Shown here piece after piece: positions 48,757 through 58,497 of a stretch of DNA of 64,000 nucleotides. Under the pieces are notes generated by a model that saw nothing but the letters and a program-made list of their open reading frames with translations, was not told the origin of the DNA and made no database searches. This DNA is from Coriolopsis trogii (taxonomy: Eukaryota > Basidiomycota > Agaricomycetes > Polyporales > Polyporaceae). The DNA lies in NCBI GenBank assembly GCA_020543525.1, contig JAHYIO010000028.1, positions 1,302,001 to 1,366,000 on the forward strand. Reading direction: 5' to 3'. Numbering within the stretch: the stretch's first letter is position 1; each line of letters opens with the position of its first letter. Position numbers and translations under genes: made by a program.

Positions 48757-48795
48757 TCCGCAGTCCTCCGCCCTCCGTGCGCGGTGAGGACTGCG
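48747..48795 (+). promoter_or_regulatory. Programmed -1 ribosomal frameshift signal
   Basis: The heptamer A AAA AAT (48,747-48,753) is in the gag frame as X XXY YYZ and immediately precedes the gag stop TAG. After a 5-nt spacer comes a perfect 10-bp stem: CGCAGTCCTC (48,759-48,768) with GAGGACTGCG (48,786-48,795). The 17-nt loop can form an extra 3-bp stem (CCG 48,775-48,777 with CGG 48,782-48,784). Pol is open in the -1 frame from upstream of the slip site, so a -1 shift yields Gag-Pol. Geometry matches retroviral signals of the MMTV type (A AAA AAC). Confidence 0.82.
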
Positions 48796-51700
48796 TTGAC
48801 ACCACCTGCACGGAGTTAATCATTAGGCTCAACGCGTCCGCTCTTTCCGACCCCCTTGCCCTCCGACTTGAACTCTTCTCCGACTCCGTCCCAACTCCGA
48901 TCATCACCCTAGTCGACTCGGGATCTTCGCACTGCTTCATAGATACCGAGTTCGTCGAGAAATATACCATTTCCACATGTTCCGTTTCCCCCATTCGGCT
49001 CCATCTGTTCGACGGCACGTCCAACCAGGTAATTACCCGGACTGCCGAACTTCTGTTGCACTTCCCCTCCGGAGAAGTCCTCTCCGTGTTGTGCTACATG
49101 ACTCCGCTCGACAAATCGGTCTCCGCGGTTCTGGGATACAGCTGGCTCCACGACTACAATCCGCTGATTGACTGGAGGAAGCACAGCATCCAATTCCGAA
49201 CCACACCTCCGACACATCCCGTATCTGACCCGGTACCACCTCTGAACCCTCCGACCCCTCCTCTGACAACACCCCCCTCGGACCCTCGGAATTCCGCACC
49301 CAGCGTGTCCATCATTAACGCCGCGGCTTTTGCCCGTGCGTGTAGGATGCCTGGCTCCGAGAGCTTCACTATAAACCTCTCTGCCATGTCGGTCTCCGCT
49401 CGGAGTTCAACCGTCGACGACTCACCTCCGGACCTATCCGGTGTCCCAGAGGAGTACCATGAGTTTGCCAATGTCTTCAGCAAGACCAAGGCCGACATCT
49501 TACCGGAGCACCGACCATACGACCTCAAGATCACCCTTGAGGACGGTGCTACGCCTCCGCTTGGACCCATCTACTCCCTTTCCCAACTCGAGTTGGATAC
49601 CCTCCGAGAATACATCGAGGAGAACCTCCGCTCGGGTTTCATTCGGCCATCCAATTCTCCGTGCGGAGCTCCGGTCCTCTTCGTCAAGAAGAAGGACGGC
49701 TCCCTTCGTCTCTGTGTCGACTACCGAGGACTCAACAAGATCACTCGGAAGGACCGATATCCGCTACCACTGATCTCGGACCTCCTCGACGCTCCTCGGA
49801 AGGCTCGCATCTATACCAAGATCGACCTCCGACACGCCTACAATCTGGTCCGGATCGCCCCTGGAGACGAATGGAAGACGGCATTCCGCACTCGCTACGG
49901 CTCGTTTGAATGGCGCGTCATGCCTTTCGGACTTTCCAACGCCCCGGCGGCGTTCCAGCGTTTTGTAAACGACATCTTCGCCGACATGCTTGACGTCTGT
50001 GTGGTTGTCTACCTCGACGACATTCTCATCTACTCCGACAACCCCGAGGAACACCGGAAGCATGTCAAGGAGGTCCTGCGACGTCTATGGAAACATTGGC
50101 TCTACGCCCGCGCGGACAAGTGCGAGTTCCACGCCGACTCCGTCGAGTACCTCGGCTACATCATGTCCGGAGAAGGCCTGAAGATGTCCGACGCCAAGGT
50201 CAAAGCTATCCTCGATTGGCCGGAACCCCGGAAGGTCCGAGATATACAGTCCTTCCTCGGCTTCGCCAACTTCTACCGTCGGTTCATCCACAACTACTCC
50301 GAGATTGTCCTTCCCCTCAGCCGCATGACTCGCAAAGGCGTTCCGTGGCACTTCTCCGACGAATGCCGAAAGGCGTTCAATACCCTGAAGCAGGCCTTCA
50401 CCTCCGCTCCCGTCCTATATCACTGGGAACCCGACCGCCAGATTACGGTGGAAACCGACGCTTCGGACTACGCGATCGCCGGTATTCTGTCGATCACCAC
50501 TGCGTCCGGCGACCTCCATCCCATTGCCTTCCACTCCCGGACTTTGACCGGTGCCGAACTCAACTACGACACCCACGACAAGGAACTCCTCGCGATCTTC
50601 GAGGCGTTCAAGACCTGGCGGCACTACCTGGAAGGCTCTGGAACTCCGATCGACGTCGTCACCGACCACAAGAATCTGGAGTACTTCGCGACCACGAAGC
50701 TCCTGACTCGGCGACAGGCTCGATGGTCGGAGTTCCTGTCGCAATTCAACCTGATCATCCGTTTCCGACCCGGGAAACTCGGAGCTAAGCCCGACGCGCT
50801 CACTCGCCGTTGGGACGTCTACCCAAAAGAGGGGGATAGTGACTACTCTGTCGTCAACCCACACAACTTCCGACCGGTCTTCACTCAGGAACAACTCGCA
50901 TCCTCCCTCCGAGCTACCATTCTCCGAGAACCCGTCCTCCGCGCATCCTTCATCCTTGACGAAAGTCAACTCCGAGCCGACATCCGATCCGCTCAATCCT
51001 CCCCCAACCCTTCCCCCGAACTCCTTGCAGGACTCACCGCGGCCGCCGAAGGCAAGCCAAAGTGGTCCCTAGATTCCGACGGTTTCCTTCGACTCAACGA
51101 TCGCATCTATGTCCCGGACGCCAACGACCTCCGACTCCGGGTTCTTCGAGCCTGTCACGACCATCCGATGGCAGGCCACTGGGGACAGAACAAGACCCAG
51201 GCACTTGTTCTCCGCAACTACGCTTGGCCCGGACTCCGACTCTTCGTCCGAGACTACTGCAAGTCCTGCACGACCTGCGCGCGATCGAAGGTTCCCCGTC
51301 ACCTCCCTTACGGCACTCTGAAGCAACTTCCGATCCCCGAACGCCCGTGGAACTCCATCTCCATGGACCTCATCGAGCACCTCCCAAGCTCCGACGGTTT
51401 CACGGCGATCCTGGTCGTAGTAGATCGGCTCACCAAGCAAGCCATCTTCATCCCGACGCACGACACCCTCAATGCCGAAGAGCTCGCCAACCTGTTCGTC
51501 CTCCACATTTTCTCCAAGCACGGGGTTCCGTCGCACGTCACGTCCGACCGGGGCTCCGAGTTCGTATCCCACTTCTTCCGATCCCTGGGCAAGGCACTAG
51601 ACATGCGCCTTCACTTCACCTCCGGTTACCACCCCGAAGGCGACGGACAGACGGAACGTGTCAACCAGACCCTCGAGCAGTATCTCCGAATGTACTGCAA

Positions 51701-52439
51701 TTACCAGCAGGACAACTGGGCGCAACTCCTACCTCTCGCGGAGTTCGCTTACAACAATGCTCCGAATGCGACCACCGGTATCTCTCCCTTCTTCGCGAAC
51801 AAGGGCTACAACCCGAGTCTTGCGGTGCACCCCGAACGAGACCTTACCTCCGCTCGCGCTCGAGAATTCGCCGTTGATCTCGACGAGCTCCACGCTGAAC
51901 TCCGAACCCGGATCTCCGAAGCCCAGGCTCGCTACCAGGTCCAGGCAGACAAGCACCGTCTACCGGCACCGGATTTCAAGGTCGGAGACCAGGTCTATGT
52001 CCGAGCCGAGCACATCCGTTCCACCCGCCCGACGAAGAAGCTCTCGGAGAAGTACCTCGGACCCTACCCTATCATCGCTCAGGCTGGTACCCACTTGTTT
52101 ACGCTACGCCTACCCGAGGCCATGCGCGCCGTACACCCCGTTTTCCATGTCTCCCAGCTCGAGCCCGCAACCCCGAACACCATTCCCGGTCGTGTCCAGT
52201 CCCCTCCACCTCCGATTGAAGTCGACGGCGAACCGGAGTACGAAATCTCCGAGATCCTCGACACCAAGGTTGACCGCCGACGACGGTGCAAGCTGCTTTA
52301 CCTCGTTCGCTGGTCCGGCTACGAAGGTACTGATGAAGAGACCTCCTGGGTCCTCGCGACCGAGCTCGGTAACACGCAGAAATTAGTCTCGGACTTCCAC
52401 GCCTCGTACCCCGATAAACCCGGACCTCACAACACTTAG
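48777..52439 (+). CDS. pol: Retrotransposon Pol (PR-RT-RH-IN-chromodomain)
   Basis: This is an open frame of 1,220 codons counted from GTG 48,777. That GTG is not a likely initiator; translation probably enters by frameshift at 48,753. The aspartic protease has the catalytic triad TLVDSGSSHCF (Asp 47). RT shows LFVKKKDGSLRLCVDYRGLN and the active site VVYLDDILIY (about residues 409-418). RNase H has VETDASDYAIAGIL and DHKNLEYF. Integrase has an HHCC finger (HDHPMAGHWGQ ... CKSCTTC, from about 793) and DDE residues in SMDLIEHL, TSDRGSEF and the E of GQTERVNQTLEQ. The GPY-type segment YLGPYPIIAQAG follows, then a chromodomain (YEISEILDTKVDRRR, LYLVRWSGYEGTDEETSWVL, about 1,151-1,218). The stop is TAG 52,437-52,439. 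No inactivating change is seen. Confidence 0.95.
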   Translation: MRGEDCVDTTCTELIIRLNASALSDPLALRLELFSDSVPTPIITLVDSGSSHCFIDTEFVEKYTISTCSVSPIRLHLFDGTSNQVITRTAELLLHFPSGEVLSVLCYMTPLDKSVSAVLGYSWLHDYNPLIDWRKHSIQFRTTPPTHPVSDPVPPLNPPTPPLTTPPSDPRNSAPSVSIINAAAFARACRMPGSESFTINLSAMSVSARSSTVDDSPPDLSGVPEEYHEFANVFSKTKADILPEHRPYDLKITLEDGATPPLGPIYSLSQLELDTLREYIEENLRSGFIRPSNSPCGAPVLFVKKKDGSLRLCVDYRGLNKITRKDRYPLPLISDLLDAPRKARIYTKIDLRHAYNLVRIAPGDEWKTAFRTRYGSFEWRVMPFGLSNAPAAFQRFVNDIFADMLDVCVVVYLDDILIYSDNPEEHRKHVKEVLRRLWKHWLYARADKCEFHADSVEYLGYIMSGEGLKMSDAKVKAILDWPEPRKVRDIQSFLGFANFYRRFIHNYSEIVLPLSRMTRKGVPWHFSDECRKAFNTLKQAFTSAPVLYHWEPDRQITVETDASDYAIAGILSITTASGDLHPIAFHSRTLTGAELNYDTHDKELLAIFEAFKTWRHYLEGSGTPIDVVTDHKNLEYFATTKLLTRRQARWSEFLSQFNLIIRFRPGKLGAKPDALTRRWDVYPKEGDSDYSVVNPHNFRPVFTQEQLASSLRATILREPVLRASFILDESQLRADIRSAQSSPNPSPELLAGLTAAAEGKPKWSLDSDGFLRLNDRIYVPDANDLRLRVLRACHDHPMAGHWGQNKTQALVLRNYAWPGLRLFVRDYCKSCTTCARSKVPRHLPYGTLKQLPIPERPWNSISMDLIEHLPSSDGFTAILVVVDRLTKQAIFIPTHDTLNAEELANLFVLHIFSKHGVPSHVTSDRGSEFVSHFFRSLGKALDMRLHFTSGYHPEGDGQTERVNQTLEQYLRMYCNYQQDNWAQLLPLAEFAYNNAPNATTGISPFFANKGYNPSLAVHPERDLTSARAREFAVDLDELHAELRTRISEAQARYQVQADKHRLPAPDFKVGDQVYVRAEHIRSTRPTKKLSEKYLGPYPIIAQAGTHLFTLRLPEAMRAVHPVFHVSQLEPATPNTIPGRVQSPPPPIEVDGEPEYEISEILDTKVDRRRRCKLLYLVRWSGYEGTDEETSWVLATELGNTQKLVSDFHASYPDKPGPHNT

Positions 52440-52459
52440 CGAAGGGGGATCGCCTTCGC
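52439..52459. terminator. Hairpin at the end of pol
   Basis: GCGAAGG (52,439-52,445) pairs with CCTTCGC (52,453-52,459) across a 7-nt loop and overlaps the last base of the pol stop codon. It sits between two convergent genes, pol (+) and the antisense gene (-). It could serve in 3'-end formation or be incidental. Confidence 0.35.
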
Positions 52460-52573
52460 TTCCTCGCGCCATTCGTGCGCCGCATCCTTCGTCCTTTTCC
52501 TCTGTCGGACGCCGTCGGTGTTCACGCTTGGACCTCGGTCATTGTTACAAGAAAATTCAATTGTTTCTATCTA

Positions 52574-53110
52574 CTACTCCTCCTCCTCGGAGTCCTGGTA
52601 CTCCTCATCCTCCTCCTCCTCCTCGTCCTCCACCTCTGCCTTGGCGAAGTACTCCTGTACCGCCTTTTTCTGCGCCTCGTGATCGGCGACCCACTTCTCC
52701 ACGCGGGTCAGGCGCCCGAGGATGGACCGCGACAGCTTACGTGTCGCTACCACCTCGGCGACCAGGCGCTCCAGGAGCTCCCGGTCGGTCGGGCGCCCGG
52801 AGTCTGCGCCCTCCGCCTCCTCCGTCGCCTCCCTCGCTCTTCCCTTTCCCTTGTCCTTCTTCGGCTCCTCCCCCGTCTCCTCCGCTTCCTCCTCCTCGGT
52901 CTCCTCCGGTCCGGTTCGCTGCTTCTTCTTCCTCGGTTTTTGGGGCGTCGACGGGCCGGACTCCGCCTCCGCCGTTCCCTCCGCCTGCCTCTCTCCCCCG
53001 CTGCACGCCACCTTGGCGTTGTGGCACGCCTCGCACGCCTTCATGCGGCGAGAGCGCACGGAGTACCGGCAAGGTACTCCGCCCTTCCGGCAGTTACCGC
53101 ACGGCGACTG

Positions 53111-53156
<46 letters not shown>

Positions 53157-53517
53157 GTCTTTTTTTCCCGTACCCGTCGTCCGCACGTACCTTCGCTGGC
53201 GCCCACTCGGGTCCCGACGGCGCCGTCGTACCCTTCTTCCTCTTGCTACCCGATGCGGCCTCGGGCCCCCTCTGCCGCCTCTCCTCCGCCAGCCGCGCAG
53301 CCTCGGCCTCGGCCTCAGCCGCCCTCCGCCGTGCCTCCTCGGCCTCCCTCTCCCGCCGCTCCCGCTCCTCCCTCTCCCGTCGCTCCCACTCCTCCCTCTC
53401 CCGTCGCTCCCGCCTCTCCTGCCTCCGCCGCTCGGCGTCCTGCTCCATCTTCGTGAGGAGCGCTCGCTGGGTCGCGAGCGCCTCCTCCTCGGGGTCCGGG
53501 CTGGGGGTGCGGGACAT
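52574..53517 (-). CDS. Antisense accessory gene of the retrotransposon: charged helix plus Cys6 cluster
   Basis: Two exons, 53,517-53,191 and 53,107-52,574, make 286 residues. The 83-nt intron has a perfect GTACGT donor and a TTTCAG acceptor, and exon 1 is exactly 109 codons (phase 0). A TATATA box (53,590-53,595) lies about 75 bp upstream of the ATG. Exon 1 (MSRTPSPDPEEEALATQ) forms a long Glu/Arg helix, for example RRERREREEWERREREE. Exon 2 starts with CGNCRKGGVPC, then 11 residues, then CEACHNAKVAC, i.e. C-x2-C-x6-C-x11-C-x2-C-x6-C. An acidic/basic linker follows, then a helix LLERLVAEVVATRKLSRSIL and a poly-Glu tail. The cluster resembles Zn2Cys6 with its two halves in reverse order. Function unknown; nuclear DNA binding or chromatin targeting is a guess. 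Confidence 0.8.
53111..53154. repeat. A44 homopolymer (T44 in the antisense intron)
   Basis: Forty-four consecutive A on the plus strand. On the minus strand it is the polypyrimidine tract ending directly in TTTCAG, the acceptor of the antisense gene's intron. The exact length is vulnerable to sequencing error. Confidence 0.95.
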
Positions 53518-53701
53518 GGTGGTGGTGGTGGTGAGGGTGGTGGTTGTGGGTTAAGTCGCGGATAAGGGTACTCCGACACCGACACCCGCTATATACCGTT
53601 TTTCCGATCTCCGATTCCGACCCTGACTCCGATAAAATTTTTCCTGTCACTTTTTACGGCACACTTCTATTCCTTCACACTAGGACCCTCGAGGGCTCGG
53701 G

Positions 53702-53717
53702 CCCAGTGGGGGGATAC
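53702..53717 (+). other. Polypurine tract before 3' LTR
   Basis: AGTGGGGGGATAC directly precedes TGTTAGG of the 3' LTR, the expected site for plus-strand priming. Confidence 0.7.
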
Positions 53718-54357
53718 TGTTAGGTCCCGTGCCGACCGGACCCGAACCCCGAAACCCGAACCCCGATATCCGACCGCACTAACCTTTTATGTCTAATACC
53801 TTAGTCCCATCTCTTTTTGATAGGTCCTATCGCATTTATGATTGTTACCATACTCCGATCAGTCCGATCAGGTTACGAACAACGGACTTTGATCTACTCC
53901 GATTCCCGATCGGACTCCCGGTCTACTTACGCCGATTTCGCCAAGACCTTGGCCGGAGTTCCGACTATATAAGGTTCGGTAGCAGTAGACTTGTACCTCA
54001 GTTCGGATATCTCGTTACACCCTGAATTCTACGTGTTCTTCTCTAAGTCCACGCCCGACCTCTGACCCCGACCTCCGGACTCCGAACTCCGGTTGTCACT
54101 TAGAACATTGCTCATCCTTCTACCTCGTCCTCTCGTTGTCCGACTCGAAGTCGGACTTCGTACTTCTGCTTCTCCCGGTTTCCGCGTTCCCCGCCTTCTC
54201 TCGCAAGTCGAGGACACCGGCGTATACTCAGGGCGTTGCCAATAGCTTCGCCGAAGTCCTCACCCCGCCGAACTCCGAACGCCGTCAGACCCTCGTACCT
54301 CTGGTCGCATTCCACCGATCTCGGCCTTCGGACCTCGGAGTCGGCATAGTCATAACA
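53718..54357 (+). repeat. 3' LTR
   Basis: 640 bp, TGTTAGG to CATAACA. By eye it differs from the 5' LTR at three points: one base in the GAACCCC repeat (near 53,754), G to A at about 53,778, and C to T at about 53,827. The rest reads the same. Confidence 0.97.
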
Positions 54358-55249
54358 AAATGGAGTCATAAGGCTGCGAATGACTGAGCGGGGGTTATAT
54401 ATAGCTAAGCTGACAGATCTGGGTTTATATATAGATGGGCTAATTAAGCATATGTAAAGGCAATGACAAAGAGATGGACAATGCATGCAGGATGACAAAG
54501 AGTAAGCGAGATGACGACAAGGGGCAGGGGATGCGACGAAGTGGTAAGGGACAAGACAATACTGGTCTGGAACAAGGGAAGGTTGTAACACATACACATA
54601 GACCTTGCCATGATATAGAATTAGGCAATCCTCTATATGCCAGTCTGTCAGGTTGTGTTGAAGCTGTGCCAGTCCAAGATGTGTCAGCTTTTGTAAAGTA
54701 TTAACTTGTCTTTCTCAGTATTGGAGCAAATCTTGCACAGTAGACCCATATCTGTAACCAGTGCAAGGAGTTTCCTCTATGTTGCCATAACCTGGCAGCA
54801 TTCTGGCATGAGTACTGTATGTTCCAGATTGTCATCATTATTGCTATGTTGATGATCAGGTCGCTGGGAGAGTGCATCTGCTCAATCATTTGAAATACTA
54901 GGTTTTTGCATAACTACATAATTGAATCATAACAGATAGAGCACCCAGTGTGCTTGTTGTTAGGTCAGATTCTGTGCAGTGTGCCTACTCCAGATTTTTG
55001 TGGTCTGACTAGATTTTAAACATGGACAGAAGGGCCTTATGGTAGTGACACCATGTTTATAAAGCCTGACTGATCACAAGCATCCTCTTGTCATAGATCT
55101 TATAGTTACACTATGCATCATTCATAGACTCAAGATGAAATGCAACCAATTGCCACTTTCCATCCTTGCCCTCCTGTGACAGCACTACTCCAGTTGCAAA
55201 CCACATGTCTTAGCATGGAAACACATCCTAGCATTTGATCCCATCCATT
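54358..55249. other. AT-rich decayed sequence right of the retrotransposon
   Basis: It begins with the second AAATG target copy. Two TTATATATAG boxes occur near 54,395 and 54,425. No gene is recognised, and CpG disappears from 54,864 onward. Confidence 0.45.
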
Positions 55250-56130
55250 GTTAGGTAGTTCCATCATATAGTTACTATTAGTTTACCATATGATAGACAT
55301 CACAGACTTGATCTATCTTCATTCTTCATTGAACTTCTATTATCTCCATGATAGCTTGGTGCTGGAGCTTAGTTACACCTAGTACTGTATAAGTTCAGTA
55401 GCACTACCATTTGTACTTTAGTTTGGATATTTTAGTATACTCTCCATAATCCAATATTCCCTTTATCTTTATACTGTGAACCATCCTCCAAACTTTGGTA
55501 ATTTTAGAACACTGCTTGCACTTGTCCTCTTGTTGTTGGACTTGATTCTAGTGTTGTAGTCTATATTTGTTCAAGTCCCCCATCTTTGACCTTCAGTCTC
55601 TGTACTACATACTCTAGCAGCACTTGCCTTATAAGTTGAGGACACCTGGTGTTTTCTCAGAGCATTGCTGATAGCTTTGCTGAAGTTCTCAACTGATAGG
55701 GATATGCTAGACTGGATGGCAGAGATGGTTTGGAGTTGCAGATGTCTGGGACCAGCAGGGTTGAGGACTTTGGCAAAGCTATTAGCAACACTTTGAGAAA
55801 ATCACCTGGTGTCCTGGATTTATGGATGAGGGACTGACAGAGATTGGGGTCAGAGATCAGAGATTGGAGGTCAGAGTTGAACAGGTATAGAGTATGGGGT
55901 CAGACTTAAGAAGTCTAATGATGAGAGGGTGAGTTCAGAGTTGAGCAGTGTTCTGGGAAGACTAGAATTTGGAGGATGGACTTGGCATCACAGGTGAGAG
56001 GAGAACACTGGTTAAAGGAGTAGTAATAAGATATTCAAACTAAGGTACAATGGTATTACAGCCAGACTTATATAGTACTAAATCTGACTAAGTCTTGGCA
56101 CTGAGCCATTATAGAGTTGATGTAGCTCTG
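55250..56130. repeat. Inverted pair of CpG-erased LTR relics
   Basis: Roughly 55,250-55,700 aligns in forward sense to the LTR at 46,833-47,472, and about 55,725-56,130 aligns in reverse. Examples: AAGTCGAGGACACCGGCG of the LTR appears as AAGTTGAGGACACCTGGTG; CTTCGCCGAAGTCC appears as CTTTGCTGAAGTTC; CCTCAGTTCGGATATC appears as CTTTAGTTTGGATATT. Nearly every CG is now TG or CA. The two relics face each other as a potential hairpin. They are old copies of the same or a sister LTR family. Confidence 0.8.
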
Positions 56131-57787
56131 ATGGAGTACAGTACCATGATATGTGAAGGAAGGATATACCAATTGGGGTTCAGGGTAATATGGCCAGACA
56201 GACACGGGATGTAACAGATTGTCGCATTGTAGTGAAGAATTAATTCAAAAATGTTTGGTTGGCAAGTAACAACTTGTAATGTTGTCTGGTCCATGATAAC
56301 TTGGACCCAACATTGGGACCTATTTTGTATTTAGTTGGCCATGCTGACAGGCTGGCATGGCAATTAATCTTCATGACATAATTGTGACATACATCCTGTT
56401 TTCTGAGCTGTGGCCTTCTTCCTTTTTTGCAACACCCCTGCCGGCACCCACTCTTCATCTGTTACACTTTCAAGCGCGACCTTTGAACTGAAGAGCCTTA
56501 AAAATTGACTACTTAGTGGTGAGCTAAGCTCTTACTAGTCTGGCTTGCCTTGTCGAAGGCAAGCACCAGTAAGATTGGGTGAAAGTGAGATAACAAATAG
56601 AAGAGTTCGTTATATGCAAAGGAGACTGAAAGCTGGGGAGCACTCTAAGGTGTCGTCCCTTATATACATGCTGGAGAACTGTGCAATGTGCAGCCTTGAC
56701 TATGTGCTACGGCTACAGACTATGCTACTGTGCTACTACGGACTGTGCAACTATGGACTGTGCAACTGTGCAGCTAAGTAGTTGTAGACTGTGTGACTGT
56801 GGACTGTGCTTGGACAGAGCTCAGTAATGCTATGGAAAGCAAAAGGAGTAGTACAAAATGTCCATGATAATCATGCTAAAAAACACAAACTGTAACACCA
56901 TCTGCTGTCTGACCCTCAAGCTCCTCCATCCACTGGACCATCTTCCAAGTCCTCCCAGTCTGACTCCTCCTCCAGATCAGAGTCAGCAAGATCCGTAGCA
57001 TAGACCAGCTTGAGACTGTTATGAATGATATGCATATCCTATTCATCAGCATCCAAGGCAGCTTCTGAGATGTCAGATCTCTCTGAAAGCTTCCCCTTCT
57101 CCGTCTTAAGTGTGCCGCCCTGATTATGAAGCCCCAATCTGTTGCGAGTGTGTTTCTGAGACTCATGACAGAAAGTGGTATATATAAGTTGTTGTATTTC
57201 TGTAGCACTCAAATGTGGCCCAAATGGGCCCACAATTTCACCAATAGATCTGTCTCATTGAGAGAGCTTGTTTGCACATTTCTTTGATTTTTTGTCAGTT
57301 TCTTTTTATAGAGGTGGCCAAAATTCTGGCCCTAAAATCCCAAACCTGCCTTTGAAGGAAACCACTTGTTGAATAGGTGAGTGGAGTACATCAATGTGTG
57401 CTATTAGTCGAAAGCTATTTGTCAAAGGTGTTTTGGGCCCAAACAAAAATGTGTGAAGTTTCTTGTTAACTTTGACTGTCTGCAACTATACTGTACATTC
57501 CCATAACCATATGGTTCTCTTGTCTTCCTATGTCTTTTACAATGCACCGGAACATTTTAGACCTTACATCTTACTCAGAATACTCTGGGTTCTTACTCAT
57601 TGTCCTGTGGTTAACATGTGACTGCTTCATTCGCTTACTCATGCATTCCTCTCTCTAGTATATAAGGCAGTCTGTTTGCCCCTCTGCTCTTCAGTCATTT
57701 GCTCATGACTGAAGAGTAAGTCCCACTCATTACTTATACTCTACTACACTTTACTTACTAGTACTTGTAGTCCACTCGATTCAATAG
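56131..57787. other. Decayed sequence with one coding-like relic
   Basis: Mostly AT-rich and CpG-poor. A minus-strand frame near 57,233-57,039 reads IQQLIYTTFCHESQKHTRNR then LGLHNQGGTLKTEKGK. It continues after a stop with an acidic stretch (LADSDLEEESDWEDLED) down to about 56,900, which looks like a transposon protein C-terminus, family not established. The rest up to the palindrome shows nothing recognisable. Confidence 0.4.
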
Positions 57788-58497
57788 GAATATACTATAT
57801 GCTGTGTCCCTCAGCGGTGCTAATGCACTGTGTGGGCGTGGCACGCGGCGCCGCGCGGTCGGGTCGTGGGAACCTGTGGGGTGTTCCGCGCGGGTGGTCG
57901 GCTGGGAGGCATAGTGGTGAGCCGCGCGGACCGGGTATGGGTGAGTGATCGGGTGGTGGTCCGGGGTAGGGGTACCAGGTTATCATTGATATAGACCTGT
58001 TCTGATGACTCGGACTATCTGTAGATATCCGCACAGTGTATGTAGGTATTGTAAATAGTAATCAACCATTTATTGCGCATTTTGAAGAGACACAAGGGCA
58101 GGAAAGGTGCGCCAGAGCGGTCCGGGTAGGAGGTCCGGGTGGCGGCTGGTGGTCCGGGTGACATAGGGATGCCTGCGGACACCTTGGGCGAGTTGTGGGA
58201 GCTGATTATGTTCTGGGAAACATGGTTTGAATGGCTTTTGTGGCCTGGGTAAGTAGTTCTAGCCAGCAGGAGGTGGGGGAAAGGGGTTAGCTTACCCTTG
58301 GCCAGCCGGCTTATTTGGCGGCTCGGATGGATAGCTGATATTTCTACGAGCTTATTGGATTTGGCATGGCATTCTGCAGCTGTAGAAGTGCATCTGCAAG
58401 CCAGAATGAAATGTAGTGGTGTGCGGAATAGTGAACCGAGCGGTGTTGGACCAGTGCTGTCTGATGTTCCGCGCGGTGTTTGCCAGCCAGTATAAGC

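Larger units (their letters stand above)
46833..54357 (+). mobile_element. Full-length Ty3/Gypsy chromovirus LTR retrotransposon
   Basis: A complete 7,525-bp element is flanked by the 5-bp target-site duplication AAATG (46,828-46,832 and 54,358-54,362). The LTRs are 640 bp each, start TGTTAGG and end CATAACA, and differ at about three sites, so insertion was recent. Order: LTR, self-priming site, gag, -1 frameshift signal, pol (protease, RT, RNase H, integrase, chromodomain), an antisense spliced gene, polypurine tract, LTR. Protease-RT-RNaseH-integrase order with a C-terminal chromodomain defines the chromovirus branch of Ty3/Gypsy. Both main frames are open, so it may be active. The element is CpG-rich, unlike its flanks, as expected for a newcomer into decayed sequence. 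Confidence 0.97.

Noticed and set aside
52475..53554. Plus-strand 359-codon frame overlapping the antisense gene
   Set aside because: It is Leu/Arg-rich, reads through the A44 tract as poly-Lys, and is the complement of a gene with correct splice sites and TATA box.
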